The position numbers were made by a program, and so were the translations under genes. Shown here in pieces: positions 26,431-34,423 of a stretch of 64,000 nucleotides of DNA. This DNA comes from Nocardia brevicatena NBRC 12119 (GTDB taxonomy: Bacteria; Actinomycetota; Actinomycetes; Mycobacteriales; Mycobacteriaceae), in contig NZ_BAFU01000053.1 of assembly GCF_000308495.1 (NCBI RefSeq), forward strand, positions 62,001-126,000, written 5' to 3'. Numbering within the stretch: position 1 is the first letter of the stretch; every line of letters starts with the position of its first letter. The notes beneath the pieces were generated by a model. It made no database searches and had not been told where the DNA came from. It saw only the letters and a list, made by a program, of their open reading frames with translations.

Positions 26431-27171
26431 ATGAAGCTCGTAGTCATCGGCGGTACCGGACGGATCGGCTCCCAGGTGGTTCGGAAGCTGACCGCGGCCG
26501 GACACGAGGCCGTACCCGCGGCGCTGTCCACCGGTGTCGATCTGATCACGGGGAAGGGCCTGGACCAGGCGTTGGAGGGCGCCGACGTGGTGACCGATGT
26601 GGCGAACTCGCCGACCTTCGACGAGGCCTCCCTGGACTTCTTCCGCACTTCTATGAACAACTTGCTCGCCGCGGGAGAGCGTGCCGGTGTCCGACACCAG
26701 GTCGTCCTCTCCATCGTCGGAGTGGATCGGGTGCCGCAGCTGGACTACTACCGGGCCAAGGCCCTGCAGGAGGAACTGCTTCGGCAGGGGCCCACGCCAT
26801 ACTCCATCGTGCGCGCGACCCAGTTCTTCGAATTCATGGACGCGGTCATATCCTGGACCGCCGACGGCGATACCGTTCGCCTGCCCGCCACTCGCATCCA
26901 GCCGATGGCCGCCGCCGAAGTCGTCGACGCGGTTGTCGAGGTCTCCACCGGCACCCCGCTGCGAGGTATCCGTAATGTCGCCGGTCCGGACGTCTTCTCC
27001 CTCGACGAACTCGGCAGGATCACCCTCGCGGCACAGCACGACGGCCGAACCGTCGTCACCGACGACACGGCCGGTATGTTCGCGGCCGTCACCGATGACG
27101 CGCTCATCGCGGGACCGGACGCACACCTGGCCCCCACGCACTACCGGGACTGGCTCCGGGCGGCCCACTGA
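26431..27171 (+). CDS. NmrA-like NAD(P)-binding oxidoreductase
   Basis: 246 residues. Starts MKLVVIGGTGRIGSQVVRKL with the glycine-rich dinucleotide loop of atypical/extended SDRs. YYRAKALQEELLRQGPTPYS contains the YxxxK-like position, and IVRATQFFEFMD is typical of NmrA-type proteins. The start ATG 26431 has GGGGA 5 bases upstream; 20 upstream codons are rejected as unlike the family. It may act as a redox sensor or a small quinone/aldehyde reductase. Confidence 0.87.
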   Translation: MKLVVIGGTGRIGSQVVRKLTAAGHEAVPAALSTGVDLITGKGLDQALEGADVVTDVANSPTFDEASLDFFRTSMNNLLAAGERAGVRHQVVLSIVGVDRVPQLDYYRAKALQEELLRQGPTPYSIVRATQFFEFMDAVISWTADGDTVRLPATRIQPMAAAEVVDAVVEVSTGTPLRGIRNVAGPDVFSLDELGRITLAAQHDGRTVVTDDTAGMFAAVTDDALIAGPDAHLAPTHYRDWLRAAH

Positions 27172-27430
27172 ACCAGGAAATCGGCCCCACGCTCCGCCGG
27201 CAGCGAACATCCCCGACAGGCCACCACGGAATACCCGACCAGGCCGCCGACTCGCCGCAACCGGGCACCGCGGCCGTCCGACCGCGCAAATCATCCGGTG
27301 AAGCGTGTCCCGCCCGACGCCGGACCCCATCGGGCCGGTAGTTCCTCGGCACAATGGTATCCATCGATATGTATGTCCGAGGCGTATGGCCTCGGCAGCG
27401 GATTCGCATGCGGGGAAGGCGTCTTTTCTG

Positions 27431-28429
27431 ATGGTTCGATCAACGGTTGTCGGGTGCGGTATCGGCGGGGCCTGCGCCGCACTGGCGTTGGCGAAAATCG
27501 GCGCCACCGTCCAGGTTCACGAGGCAACGCCTCGCGCGACCGAGGTAAGCGGATGGGTGACCCTCGGCCCGACGGCGCTGACCGCATTGGACCAACTCGG
27601 TCTGGCCGAAAGCGTCAGGGAGATCGGCTTTCCGGTCCTCGGCGTCAACAGTGTGGACACGGTAACCGGGCGAACGAACTCATTCGCCCGCATCGAACCG
27701 GGCCACCGCTGGTCGAGCACCCATGTGTGGCGTCGAGACCTGCTGTCCCTGCTGCGCGCACGGCTCGATACGGAAGGCGTCGGCTGCGCTTACGGAACTT
27801 CGGTCGATCCCGGCGTTCTCGAGGGTGATCTGTTGGTCGGCGCCGATGGTGCCCGGTCGGCCACCCGGCGGATGCCGGGCGACCTCCGTGAGCCTGCCTT
27901 CACGGGTCAATTGATCCGATACGGACACTGCCCGGAACCCGTCCGTGAATTGCCGATGGGTGTGCTGCACTTCTGGACGCACTCCGCGGGAGTGGTGGGT
28001 TATGTAGGCGATAAACGTGACGGCTCGTTCTGGTTCAGCAGGCGAAATGTCAATGTCCCCACGGATACGGTCGACCCGGACACCTACACCGAGGTACTCC
28101 GCGGCACCTCGGTGGCCCAGGTGCCGGACCGCTCCGAAGTCGGCGCGCCCATCGCGCTCTACGAACTGGAACCCGAGGGTGTCCGGCACACCACACGCAC
28201 GGTATTCATCGGCGACGCCGCGCACGCCGTCTCTCCCGCGGCGGGGCGGGGTGCGACCTCGGCCATCGAGGACGCGATCACCCTGGCGAAGGCGATACGC
28301 GATACGGATTCCGTTGCCGCAGCCCTCGAGCGCTACACCGCGACCCGCCGTCCGGCAGCGCGAGCCGCCTACCGGACGGTCCCGGGGCAGCGTCCTGCGA
28401 CCATTACGGCCGCGGCGCTGCGATTGTGA
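27431..28429 (+). CDS. FAD-dependent monooxygenase (PHBH fold)
   Basis: 332 residues. The FAD motifs are in order: GCGIGGACAALALAKIGATV at the N-terminus, DLLVGADGARSATRR in the middle and FIGDAAHAVSPAAGRG near 270. It is 50-60 residues shorter than most aromatic-ring hydroxylases, with a compressed middle domain. The start at ATG 27431 is chosen because the FAD loop begins directly after it; ATG 27386 is an alternative. It stands 3 bp from the convergent speDE stop. The substrate is probably an aromatic or polyketide-like compound. Confidence 0.85.
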   Translation: MVRSTVVGCGIGGACAALALAKIGATVQVHEATPRATEVSGWVTLGPTALTALDQLGLAESVREIGFPVLGVNSVDTVTGRTNSFARIEPGHRWSSTHVWRRDLLSLLRARLDTEGVGCAYGTSVDPGVLEGDLLVGADGARSATRRMPGDLREPAFTGQLIRYGHCPEPVRELPMGVLHFWTHSAGVVGYVGDKRDGSFWFSRRNVNVPTDTVDPDTYTEVLRGTSVAQVPDRSEVGAPIALYELEPEGVRHTTRTVFIGDAAHAVSPAAGRGATSAIEDAITLAKAIRDTDSVAAALERYTATRRPAARAAYRTVPGQRPATITAAALRL

Positions 28430-28432
28430 CAC

Positions 28433-29650
28433 CTAGGACGGCGCGTGCGTCTTGCGCAGCGCGTACGGTTCGATCGCGCCGCGCACCAGGGCGCGGGCGT
28501 CGATTGTGTCGGCTTTGTACGGTATCTGCCCGAGGCGGTCGATCATGCCGGGGACCGGATCGTCGACGGTGTCGACCCGGCCGAACAGGAACGACCATTC
28601 GTGCTCGTCGCTGCCGTAGTGGAGCACAGTGCCGAACTGTTCGTGGAAACGCTGCCAGGAGCGCTTCAGGGTCTCGTTGCGCCACATGGTCGCACAGCCG
28701 GCCTGGGCGCCGAGCACGCCCCCGGGGGCGAGCAGGGCGCGACATCGCTGCAGGAACTCCGTCTCGTAGAGGCGGTTGTGCTGGGCGTCCTCCGGCCGCT
28801 CGTCGGGCAGGTCGATCACGATGACGTCGTAGCGCACGCCCTCCGCTTCGGCCTCGGCCAGGAAGTCCCAGCCGTCGGCATAGTGCATCCGGATCGGGCC
28901 GGAACCCTCGACTGCCGCCGCGAGTTCGTCGGGGGTGTAGCCGTAAGGCAGATGTTCGGCGCACAACTGCACCGCGGTCCGGTCGATATCGACGTGATCG
29001 ACCCGGGTGGCGCCGGCCGCCACCGACATCTGACAGGCCACACCCTCACCGGATCCGATGATGAGCACGTTGTCCAGCTTCTCGGCCAGCACGAATGCGG
29101 GCACCATCATCGCCTCGTGGTAGGTGAGCTGGGAGAACTCGGTGGACTGCCGGTCGTTGTCGGAGAACAGGCCGATGCCCTGCTCGGTCCGCGCGATGAG
29201 CAGATGTTGGAAATCGGTGTGGGTGTCGACCAACACCTCCGACAGGTCCCACATCCTGGTCAGGCCCGAACCGACGGGCTCCTCGACCCGTTGACCGGCC
29301 CGTCCCCTGTGCACCGTGGACATACGGACTTCCTTGGGCGCCAACCACTCTCGTAGCAGATATACGGCCTTCTCGGCCTTGACGCCGATGCTGCCGCAGG
29401 TGAACACGTCTACGAAGATATCGCCGGATTCGGGGTAGGTGTGGATCGAGGCGTGCGATTCCGACAGCAGCGCCAGTACGGTCACACCCTGCGGCTCGAA
29501 CTGCTTGTGCACCATATCGCAGATAGTGATATCAGCGCCCACCAGCGATTCTCGCAACGCTGTTTCGAGGCGTTCGAGATCATTGCAGAGACCTGCCTCG
29601 ACACCGCCGAACTCGGCCAGCACGTGCCGGCCGGTGAATTCCGCCGTCAT
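28433..29650 (-). CDS. Fused S-adenosylmethionine decarboxylase-aminopropyltransferase (SpeD-SpeE)
   Basis: 405 residues with two enzyme domains. Residues about 1-115 are a bacterial SpeD: the self-cleavage site SESHASIHTYPESG would cut between Glu64 and Ser65 to form the pyruvoyl group, and VDVFTCG holds the catalytic Cys. Residues about 130-390 are a spermidine-synthase fold: LTYHEAMMVPAF, IIGSGEGVACQMSVAAGATR (usual GGGDGG altered to GSGEGV) and YDVIVIDLPDE. One chain could therefore make decarboxylated SAM and transfer its aminopropyl group. The start ATG 29650 lies 7 bp after the decarboxylase stop; 29683 is an alternative that overlaps it. Third gene of the polyamine cassette. Confidence 0.9.
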   Translation of the reverse strand: MTAEFTGRHVLAEFGGVEAGLCNDLERLETALRESLVGADITICDMVHKQFEPQGVTVLALLSESHASIHTYPESGDIFVDVFTCGSIGVKAEKAVYLLREWLAPKEVRMSTVHRGRAGQRVEEPVGSGLTRMWDLSEVLVDTHTDFQHLLIARTEQGIGLFSDNDRQSTEFSQLTYHEAMMVPAFVLAEKLDNVLIIGSGEGVACQMSVAAGATRVDHVDIDRTAVQLCAEHLPYGYTPDELAAAVEGSGPIRMHYADGWDFLAEAEAEGVRYDVIVIDLPDERPEDAQHNRLYETEFLQRCRALLAPGGVLGAQAGCATMWRNETLKRSWQRFHEQFGTVLHYGSDEHEWSFLFGRVDTVDDPVPGMIDRLGQIPYKADTIDARALVRGAIEPYALRKTHAPS

Positions 29651-29657
29651 GGGCCAC

Positions 29658-30830
29658 TCACTCTCCCTCAGCGCCCAAGACATGCACGGTCAGGGGCGGA
29701 AAACCATTGAAAGACACCGACGAATAACTCGCGGTATAGGCGCCGGTGTCGAGAATCTGCACGCGATCACCGGCTCGCAATGTGGTCGGCAGAAGGACTC
29801 GCGTGCGTTGATACAGTACATCGTCGCCGTCGCAGGTCGGTCCGGCCACCACGGCCACGTCGAGGGGATCACTGTCCCGCTCGGTGACGAAGCGGTATGC
29901 GATGTATTCGTTCTCGGTCTCGGCCATACCGTTGTAGCGGCCGATATCGAGATACACCCAACGTCGCCCGTCCGGTGCGGTCCGTACCCCGACCACCTCG
30001 GCGTGCGCCACTCCGGCCGTGGCGACCAAGGCCCGCCCCGGCTCGACCACCAATTCGGCGGCCTCGGGCAGCAACTCCACGACGGCACCGACCGCGACCG
30101 CGGCGATCTCGTCCGGACTCGGCGCGGTGTCGACGTAGGAGACCGGCAGACCACCGCCGATGTTCACCGATGTGACCGGAATCTGCTTGGCGGCCAGGCC
30201 TTTCACAATGCCGGCGGCCTGTTCGATACCGATCCGCCAGGCGGCCGGATCCAACTGTTGCGAGCCGACATGGAAATACGGGCCCGCTACCGTGAGGCCG
30301 AGGTCGTGGGCGCGGATCAGCAGCCGAACGGCCTCGTCCGGTGAGCAGCCGAACTTGGTGCCGAACGGCGTACGCGATTGCGGCGCGGCCGCCAGGAACC
30401 GGCATTCGACCTGGGCGCCGGGCGCGTGTTCGGCGATACGCGACAGGTCATCCTCGGTGTCGAACGCGAATCGGCGCACCCCGAGCTCGTGGGCGGCGGC
30501 GATATCGGCGGCCTTCTTGATCGGGTTGCCGTAATAGAGGCGATCGGCGTCGACACCGAGCTCGCGGCACATCCGGATCTCCCCGATGCTCGCGACGTCG
30601 AACTCGGCGCCCTCGGCATCGAGGACGCGCACGATTTCCGGCACCGGGCTCGCCTTCACGGCGAACCGGATACGCGCCCGCCGACCGGCCCGGACCAGGG
30701 CAGTATCGAGGAGGCGGTAGTTCTGGCGCACCCGTTCGGGGTCGACGAGAAGGTAAGGGGAGTCGAGCACGGTGAATCTTTCGGTTGGGCAGCAGACAGA
30801 GATGTTTCTACAGGTCCGGTCCGCCCTCAC
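29658..30830 (-). CDS. Fold-type III PLP decarboxylase (ornithine/lysine decarboxylase type)
   Basis: 390 residues, alanine-racemase fold. The PLP lysine is K59 in RFAVKASPVPEIV. EFDVASIGEI, YFHVGSQ and NIGGGLP are family blocks. The catalytic-cysteine region is GPTCDGDDVL, as in ornithine and lysine decarboxylases, and EPGRALVA binds the PLP phosphate. It probably makes putrescine (or cadaverine) for the downstream aminopropyltransferase. The start GTG 30830 overlaps the aminotransferase stop (GTGA). GTG 30770 is a shorter alternative closer to the usual family N-terminus. Confidence 0.9.
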   Translation of the reverse strand: MRADRTCRNISVCCPTERFTVLDSPYLLVDPERVRQNYRLLDTALVRAGRRARIRFAVKASPVPEIVRVLDAEGAEFDVASIGEIRMCRELGVDADRLYYGNPIKKAADIAAAHELGVRRFAFDTEDDLSRIAEHAPGAQVECRFLAAAPQSRTPFGTKFGCSPDEAVRLLIRAHDLGLTVAGPYFHVGSQQLDPAAWRIGIEQAAGIVKGLAAKQIPVTSVNIGGGLPVSYVDTAPSPDEIAAVAVGAVVELLPEAAELVVEPGRALVATAGVAHAEVVGVRTAPDGRRWVYLDIGRYNGMAETENEYIAYRFVTERDSDPLDVAVVAGPTCDGDDVLYQRTRVLLPTTLRAGDRVQILDTGAYTASYSSVSFNGFPPLTVHVLGAEGE

Positions 30831-32197
30831 AATCGATTCGCGGCCTCGCTCAGCACTGCTCGTAGCACTTCTTCTATTTCCGCGAAGTGTTTCTCCTCGC
30901 AGATCAGGGGCGGAGCGAGCTGGATTATCGGGTCGCCGCGGTCGTCCGCTCGGCAGTAGAGTCCACCTTCGAACAGTGCTTTCGAGACATAGCCGCGAAG
31001 CAGCCGCTCCTTCTCCTCGACGCTGAACGTCTCGCGACTTTCCTTGTCCTTCACCAGTTCGATTCCGTAAAAGTATCCGTCGCCTCTGATGTCACCCACC
31101 AGGGGAAGGTCTTCGAGGCGTTCGAGGTAGGATCGGAATACGCTACTGTTTGCATCCACGTGATTGTTGAGCTGCTCTTTTTCAATGATGTCGAGATTGG
31201 CCAGCGCAACGGCGGCTCCCACCGGATGCCCGCCGTACGTGAATCCGTGAGCGAACCATTCACGTTCTGCCAAAAACGGTTCGACCAACCGATCGTGAGC
31301 GATCATCGCCCCGAGTGGAGCGTAACCGGATGTCAATCCCTTGGCGCAAGTAATGATGTCCGGCTGAAAATCGTATCGTATCGCGCCGAAGTCGGCTCCG
31401 AGCCGACCGAACCCACATATCACCTCGTCCGAAACGAGCAAGACATTGTAATGGTCACAGATCTCCCGGACCCGCTGGAGATAGCCCGGAGGAGGCGTAA
31501 TGCAACCGCCTGAATTCTGCACCGGCTCGATGAAGACGGCCGCGACGGTTTCGGGCCCCTCCTGCTCGATGGCCTCGGCGATTTTGTCGGCAGCCCATAG
31601 TCCGAACTCACCCGGCGCGAGGCTTCGGTCGTCCCGTCGATAGTAGTTCGTGTTGGGAACGCGAATGGTTGTAGGCACGAGGGGCTCGAAGTCGACGCGC
31701 GCACTGGGGAGTCCGGTAATCGACAGCGCACCCATCGAGGTGCCGTGATACGAAGCATAGCGGGATACCGCCTTGTGCTTCAGTGGGTGACCGGTGCGCC
31801 GATGATAGGCGCGGGCCAGCTTCCACGCCGTCTCGACGGCTTCGGAGCCGCCCGTTGTGAAGAAGATTCGGTTCAGGTCGCCCGGTGCCATGTCCGCGAG
31901 CCTGGCGGCCAGCTCTATTGCCGGTGGATGCGCATACGACCAGAGCGGGAAGAACGCTAGTTCACTCGCTTGGCGGGCGGCGGCCTCGGCGAGCTCGGAC
32001 CGGCCGTGGCCGACCTGCACCACGAAGAGCCCCGACAGCCCGTCGAGGTAGCGGCGGCCGGTAGCGTCGAAAACGTAGGGCCCCTCCCCCCGCACCATCA
32101 CCGCCGTATCCGAAACATCCCTCGATGCGAGGCGAGTGAAGTGCATCCAAAGGTGGTCGGATGCGGCGGAATTCTCGCGGGGATCGTGAACAGTCAC
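30827..32197 (-). CDS. Class III aminotransferase (polyamine/omega-amine type)
   Basis: 456 residues. PLP-fold features include FFTTGGSEAVETAWKLARAY, SDEVICGFGRLG and the PLP lysine in DIITCAKGLTSGYAPLG. AVFIEPVQNSGGCITPPPGY and FTYGGHPVGAAVAL are typical of omega-amine:pyruvate aminotransferases, which include putrescine/spermidine transaminases. The start GTG 32197 has AGGA 8 bases upstream; ATG 32233 would add 12 residues but lacks a ribosome-binding site. The gene has visibly lower GC and mixed codons compared with its partners. First gene of the cassette. It may deaminate the polyamine product or supply its precursor. Confidence 0.88.
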   Translation of the reverse strand: MTVHDPRENSAASDHLWMHFTRLASRDVSDTAVMVRGEGPYVFDATGRRYLDGLSGLFVVQVGHGRSELAEAAARQASELAFFPLWSYAHPPAIELAARLADMAPGDLNRIFFTTGGSEAVETAWKLARAYHRRTGHPLKHKAVSRYASYHGTSMGALSITGLPSARVDFEPLVPTTIRVPNTNYYRRDDRSLAPGEFGLWAADKIAEAIEQEGPETVAAVFIEPVQNSGGCITPPPGYLQRVREICDHYNVLLVSDEVICGFGRLGADFGAIRYDFQPDIITCAKGLTSGYAPLGAMIAHDRLVEPFLAEREWFAHGFTYGGHPVGAAVALANLDIIEKEQLNNHVDANSSVFRSYLERLEDLPLVGDIRGDGYFYGIELVKDKESRETFSVEEKERLLRGYVSKALFEGGLYCRADDRGDPIIQLAPPLICEEKHFAEIEEVLRAVLSEAANRL

Positions 32198-32239
32198 AGT
32201 CGATGTCCTGCACAGTGTCGGGGGCCGAATCATGGCCTG

Positions 32240-32262
32240 TGTTGTATAACGTACGAACTACA
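32240..32262. promoter_or_regulatory. Candidate operator upstream of the polyamine cassette
   Basis: An AT-rich 23-bp element with near-matching inverted ends (TGTTGT, 11 bp, ACTACA) lies 43-65 bp upstream of the aminotransferase start, where a promoter is expected. It is imperfect (5 of 6 positions), so low confidence. Confidence 0.35.
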
Positions 32263-32514
32263 TGAAGACTGGCAGTTCGGGACGCCGCGGGGGGAGTAGG
32301 GAATTCCCTATGTTCGGCCCGGCCGAGGCCGGGAATACCTTCACCGCCACGGTGTCGCGGCCGCATTGGCAGTATTTCGGCATGCGGACGATGAGGGGAA
32401 ATGCCGTCCCTCATGTCGTCACGACAGCCAGGGAGCCGCGGCGCGAGCCGGCGGATATCCACTCAGAGCGGAATGCAGGGTGGTGCGACCGGTCGCGACG
32501 GTACACTCCGCCCT

Positions 32515-32907
32515 ATGGGCGAGCATCCGATGCTGCATTCGATTTCCGGTGGACGCGATGACGGGAACCGGCGACCGCGGCCGCAATCCGTCCGAGAACC
32601 CCTGTGGCGCGAGGTGCTCGGACTTCGGCTGCGTGAGCTGCGGCAGGAGCAGCGCCGGACGCTGGCGGAGACGGCCGGGCGGGCCGGTGTCTCGCCGCAG
32701 TATCTGTCCGAGGTGGAGCGCGGCCGCAAGGAACCGTCGAGCGAGATGATCGCGGCACTCGCGGGCGCGCTCGGCACCTCGTTGGGCGAACTGACCGGCC
32801 AGGTGTCGGAGGCGCTGCGTGGGGAGCGCATCACCTCGACCCGCCCGGCCGTCGCTCCTGCCCGTACCCCGCGGGCGGGCGTGCAGGCCATGTTGCTCGC
32901 GGCCTGA
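32515..32907 (+). CDS. XRE-family regulator, PopR/ClgR-like
   Basis: 130 residues. Helix-turn-helix about 33-90: LGLRLRELRQEQRRTLAETA, GVSPQYLSEVERGRKEPSSE, IAALAGALGTSLGELTG, the wording typical of ClgR/PopR regulators of clp genes. The protein ends AMLLAA. In Streptomyces, PopR and ClgR end in Ala-Ala and are themselves degraded by ClpP (established for those proteins). It faces the clpP pair, with stop codons only 6 bp apart. Start at ATG 32515 or ATG 32530; neither has a strong ribosome-binding site, so it may be leaderless or weakly translated. Proposed: activator of the adjacent clpP operon with feedback through its own turnover. Confidence 0.88.
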   Translation: MGEHPMLHSISGGRDDGNRRPRPQSVREPLWREVLGLRLRELRQEQRRTLAETAGRAGVSPQYLSEVERGRKEPSSEMIAALAGALGTSLGELTGQVSEALRGERITSTRPAVAPARTPRAGVQAMLLAA

Positions 32908-32913
32908 CCCGCC

Positions 32914-33504
32914 TCACCCGCGCGACTGCAGCACCCGGTCGACCAGGCCGTATTCCACGGCGGCATCGGCGGTGAACACCCGGTCGCGGTCGGTGTCGCG
33001 GCGCAGCGTCTCGGGCGCCTGGCCCGTGTGCCGCGACAGGATCGTCTCGATTTCCGCTCGCATCCGCACCAGCTCGTCGGCCTGGAGGATCAGGTCGGGG
33101 ATCGCGCCCTGGCCACGGGCCGCCGGCTGGTGCAGTACCACCCGGGCGTGCGGCAGTATGGCGCGTTTCCACGGTTCGCCACCGGCGAGCAATACGGCGC
33201 CGACCGCGATGGCCTGGCCCACGCAGGTGGTGTGGACCTGTGCCTTGATGTATCGCATGGTGTCGTACACCGCGAGCATCGCGGGCAGTTCGCCGCCCTC
33301 GCAGTTGATGTACAGGTTGATCTCCTGCTCCGGGTTCTCCGATTCCAGATGCAGCAGTTGCGCGATGAGCGCGTTGGCCACGCCCGAATCGATCGGGGTG
33401 CCGAGATAGACGATCCGTTCGGCGAGCAGATGCGAATACACGTCCATGATCCGCTCGCCACCGGGCTGCCGGGCGATGACATTGGGAATGGTGTAGGTGC
33501 TCAT
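32914..33504 (-). CDS. ClpP-like subunit with catalytic Ser replaced by Ala
   Basis: 196 residues, full-length ClpP fold (ERIVYLGTPIDSGVANALIA, QLLHLESENPEQEINLYIN, YGLVDRVL). The nucleophile motif GQAxS reads GQAIA, with Ala100 where Ser is required. The oxyanion-loop SPGGS reads CEGGE. The catalytic His is retained (VVLHQPA, H125). It is therefore predicted to be inactive on its own and to work as a structural or regulatory ring partner. The start ATG overlaps the stop of the upstream active clpP (ATGA), so the two are made together. Plant ClpR and some actinobacterial paralogues show similar losses. Confidence 0.92.
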   Translation of the reverse strand: MSTYTIPNVIARQPGGERIMDVYSHLLAERIVYLGTPIDSGVANALIAQLLHLESENPEQEINLYINCEGGELPAMLAVYDTMRYIKAQVHTTCVGQAIAVGAVLLAGGEPWKRAILPHARVVLHQPAARGQGAIPDLILQADELVRMRAEIETILSRHTGQAPETLRRDTDRDRVFTADAAVEYGLVDRVLQSRG

Positions 33505-34103
33505 GAGATGCCGACCTTCTGACGCTGCGGAACGACCTGGGCGAACGAGTCGACGATGTGATCGATGAACCCGTACTCCTTCGCCTGCTCGGCGGTGAAC
33601 CAGCGGTCGTGCAGTGAATCCTCGTAGACCCGCTCGTACGGTTGGCCGGTGTCCTCGGCGATGAGACCGAGCACCGTCTCCACGGTGTGGCGCAGATCGT
33701 CGGCCTGCGCCTCCACCTCGACCGCGCTGCCGCCGATCCCGGAGGAACCCTGATGCATCAGGATGCGAGAGTGCGGCAGGGCGAAACGCCGTCCCCGGTC
33801 GCCCGACGACAGCAGGAACTGGCCGGCGCTGCAGGCCAGGCCCAGAGCCAGGGTGGAGACCTCGCACGGCACCAGTCGCATGACGTCGCGGATGGCGAGC
33901 ATCGCGGGAACCGAACCGCCGGGGGAGTGGATCCACAGCGAGATACCGGCGTCCGGGTTCTCCGCCGCGAGCGTGAGTATCTGCGTCATCAGTAGGGTGC
34001 CGTTGTCGTCGTCGAGCCCGCCGTCGAGGACGACGATGCGGCGACCGAGCAGTTGTTCGCGTGCCCGCCAACTGAACAGCGGGGCCTTGTCATCGTGAGC
34101 CAT
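33501..34103 (-). CDS. clpP: ClpP protease subunit (catalytically intact)
   Basis: 200 residues. SPGGSVPAMLAI forms the oxyanion loop, Ser92 lies in LACSAGQFLL and His117 in ILMHQG; an acidic residue follows in YEDSLHDRWFTAEQAKEYG. This is the active partner of the coupled pair and forms the Clp proteolytic chamber with an unfoldase encoded elsewhere. The start ATG 34103 is preceded by GGTGGA; no propeptide is obvious. Given the neighbouring PopR-like regulator, this is probably the accessory clpP operon rather than the housekeeping clpP1P2, which lies with tig/clpX in related genomes. Confidence 0.92.
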   Translation of the reverse strand: MAHDDKAPLFSWRAREQLLGRRIVVLDGGLDDDNGTLLMTQILTLAAENPDAGISLWIHSPGGSVPAMLAIRDVMRLVPCEVSTLALGLACSAGQFLLSSGDRGRRFALPHSRILMHQGSSGIGGSAVEVEAQADDLRHTVETVLGLIAEDTGQPYERVYEDSLHDRWFTAEQAKEYGFIDHIVDSFAQVVPQRQKVGIS

Positions 34104-34143
34104 ACGTCCACCGTGCCTCGGGGGGTCGTATATTTCGCCCCGT

Positions 34144-34173
34144 GCTGCTGTGAGCGGATCTGCCCACAGCAGC
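34144..34173. promoter_or_regulatory. Candidate operator upstream of the clpP pair
   Basis: Perfect 9-bp inverted repeat GCTGCTGTG with a 12-bp spacer, 41-70 bp upstream of the active clpP start. Its position suits a regulator site. The remaining gap to the MFS stop at 34424 (250 bp) shows no gene. Confidence 0.45.
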
Positions 34174-34423
34174 GAGCGCAGTTCACGAAACCCTCGGGGT
34201 CGAGATGGCTGCCGAGCCGGCCGGGCAAGGCCGCGTCCTCGCGGCGGGGATCCTGCCCGCCACAGTGCGCGTCTGTGTCGAACGCGCTGCGCCGTAGTCG
34301 ATTCGCCGGGTTCTGCCGGGCGGGGTGGAAAGAGGCGATGAGTACCGGGACAACTCCGGACAGAACGATTTCGGCCGCTGCGCCGTCGATGACTCAGCGG
34401 CCGAACCACCCCTTATCGGTCCC

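Noticed and set aside
32485-32496. 12-bp perfect palindrome GCGACCGGTCGC before the PopR-like gene
   Set aside because: Short GC-only palindromes occur by chance in such DNA; not enough to call an operator, though its position is suitable.
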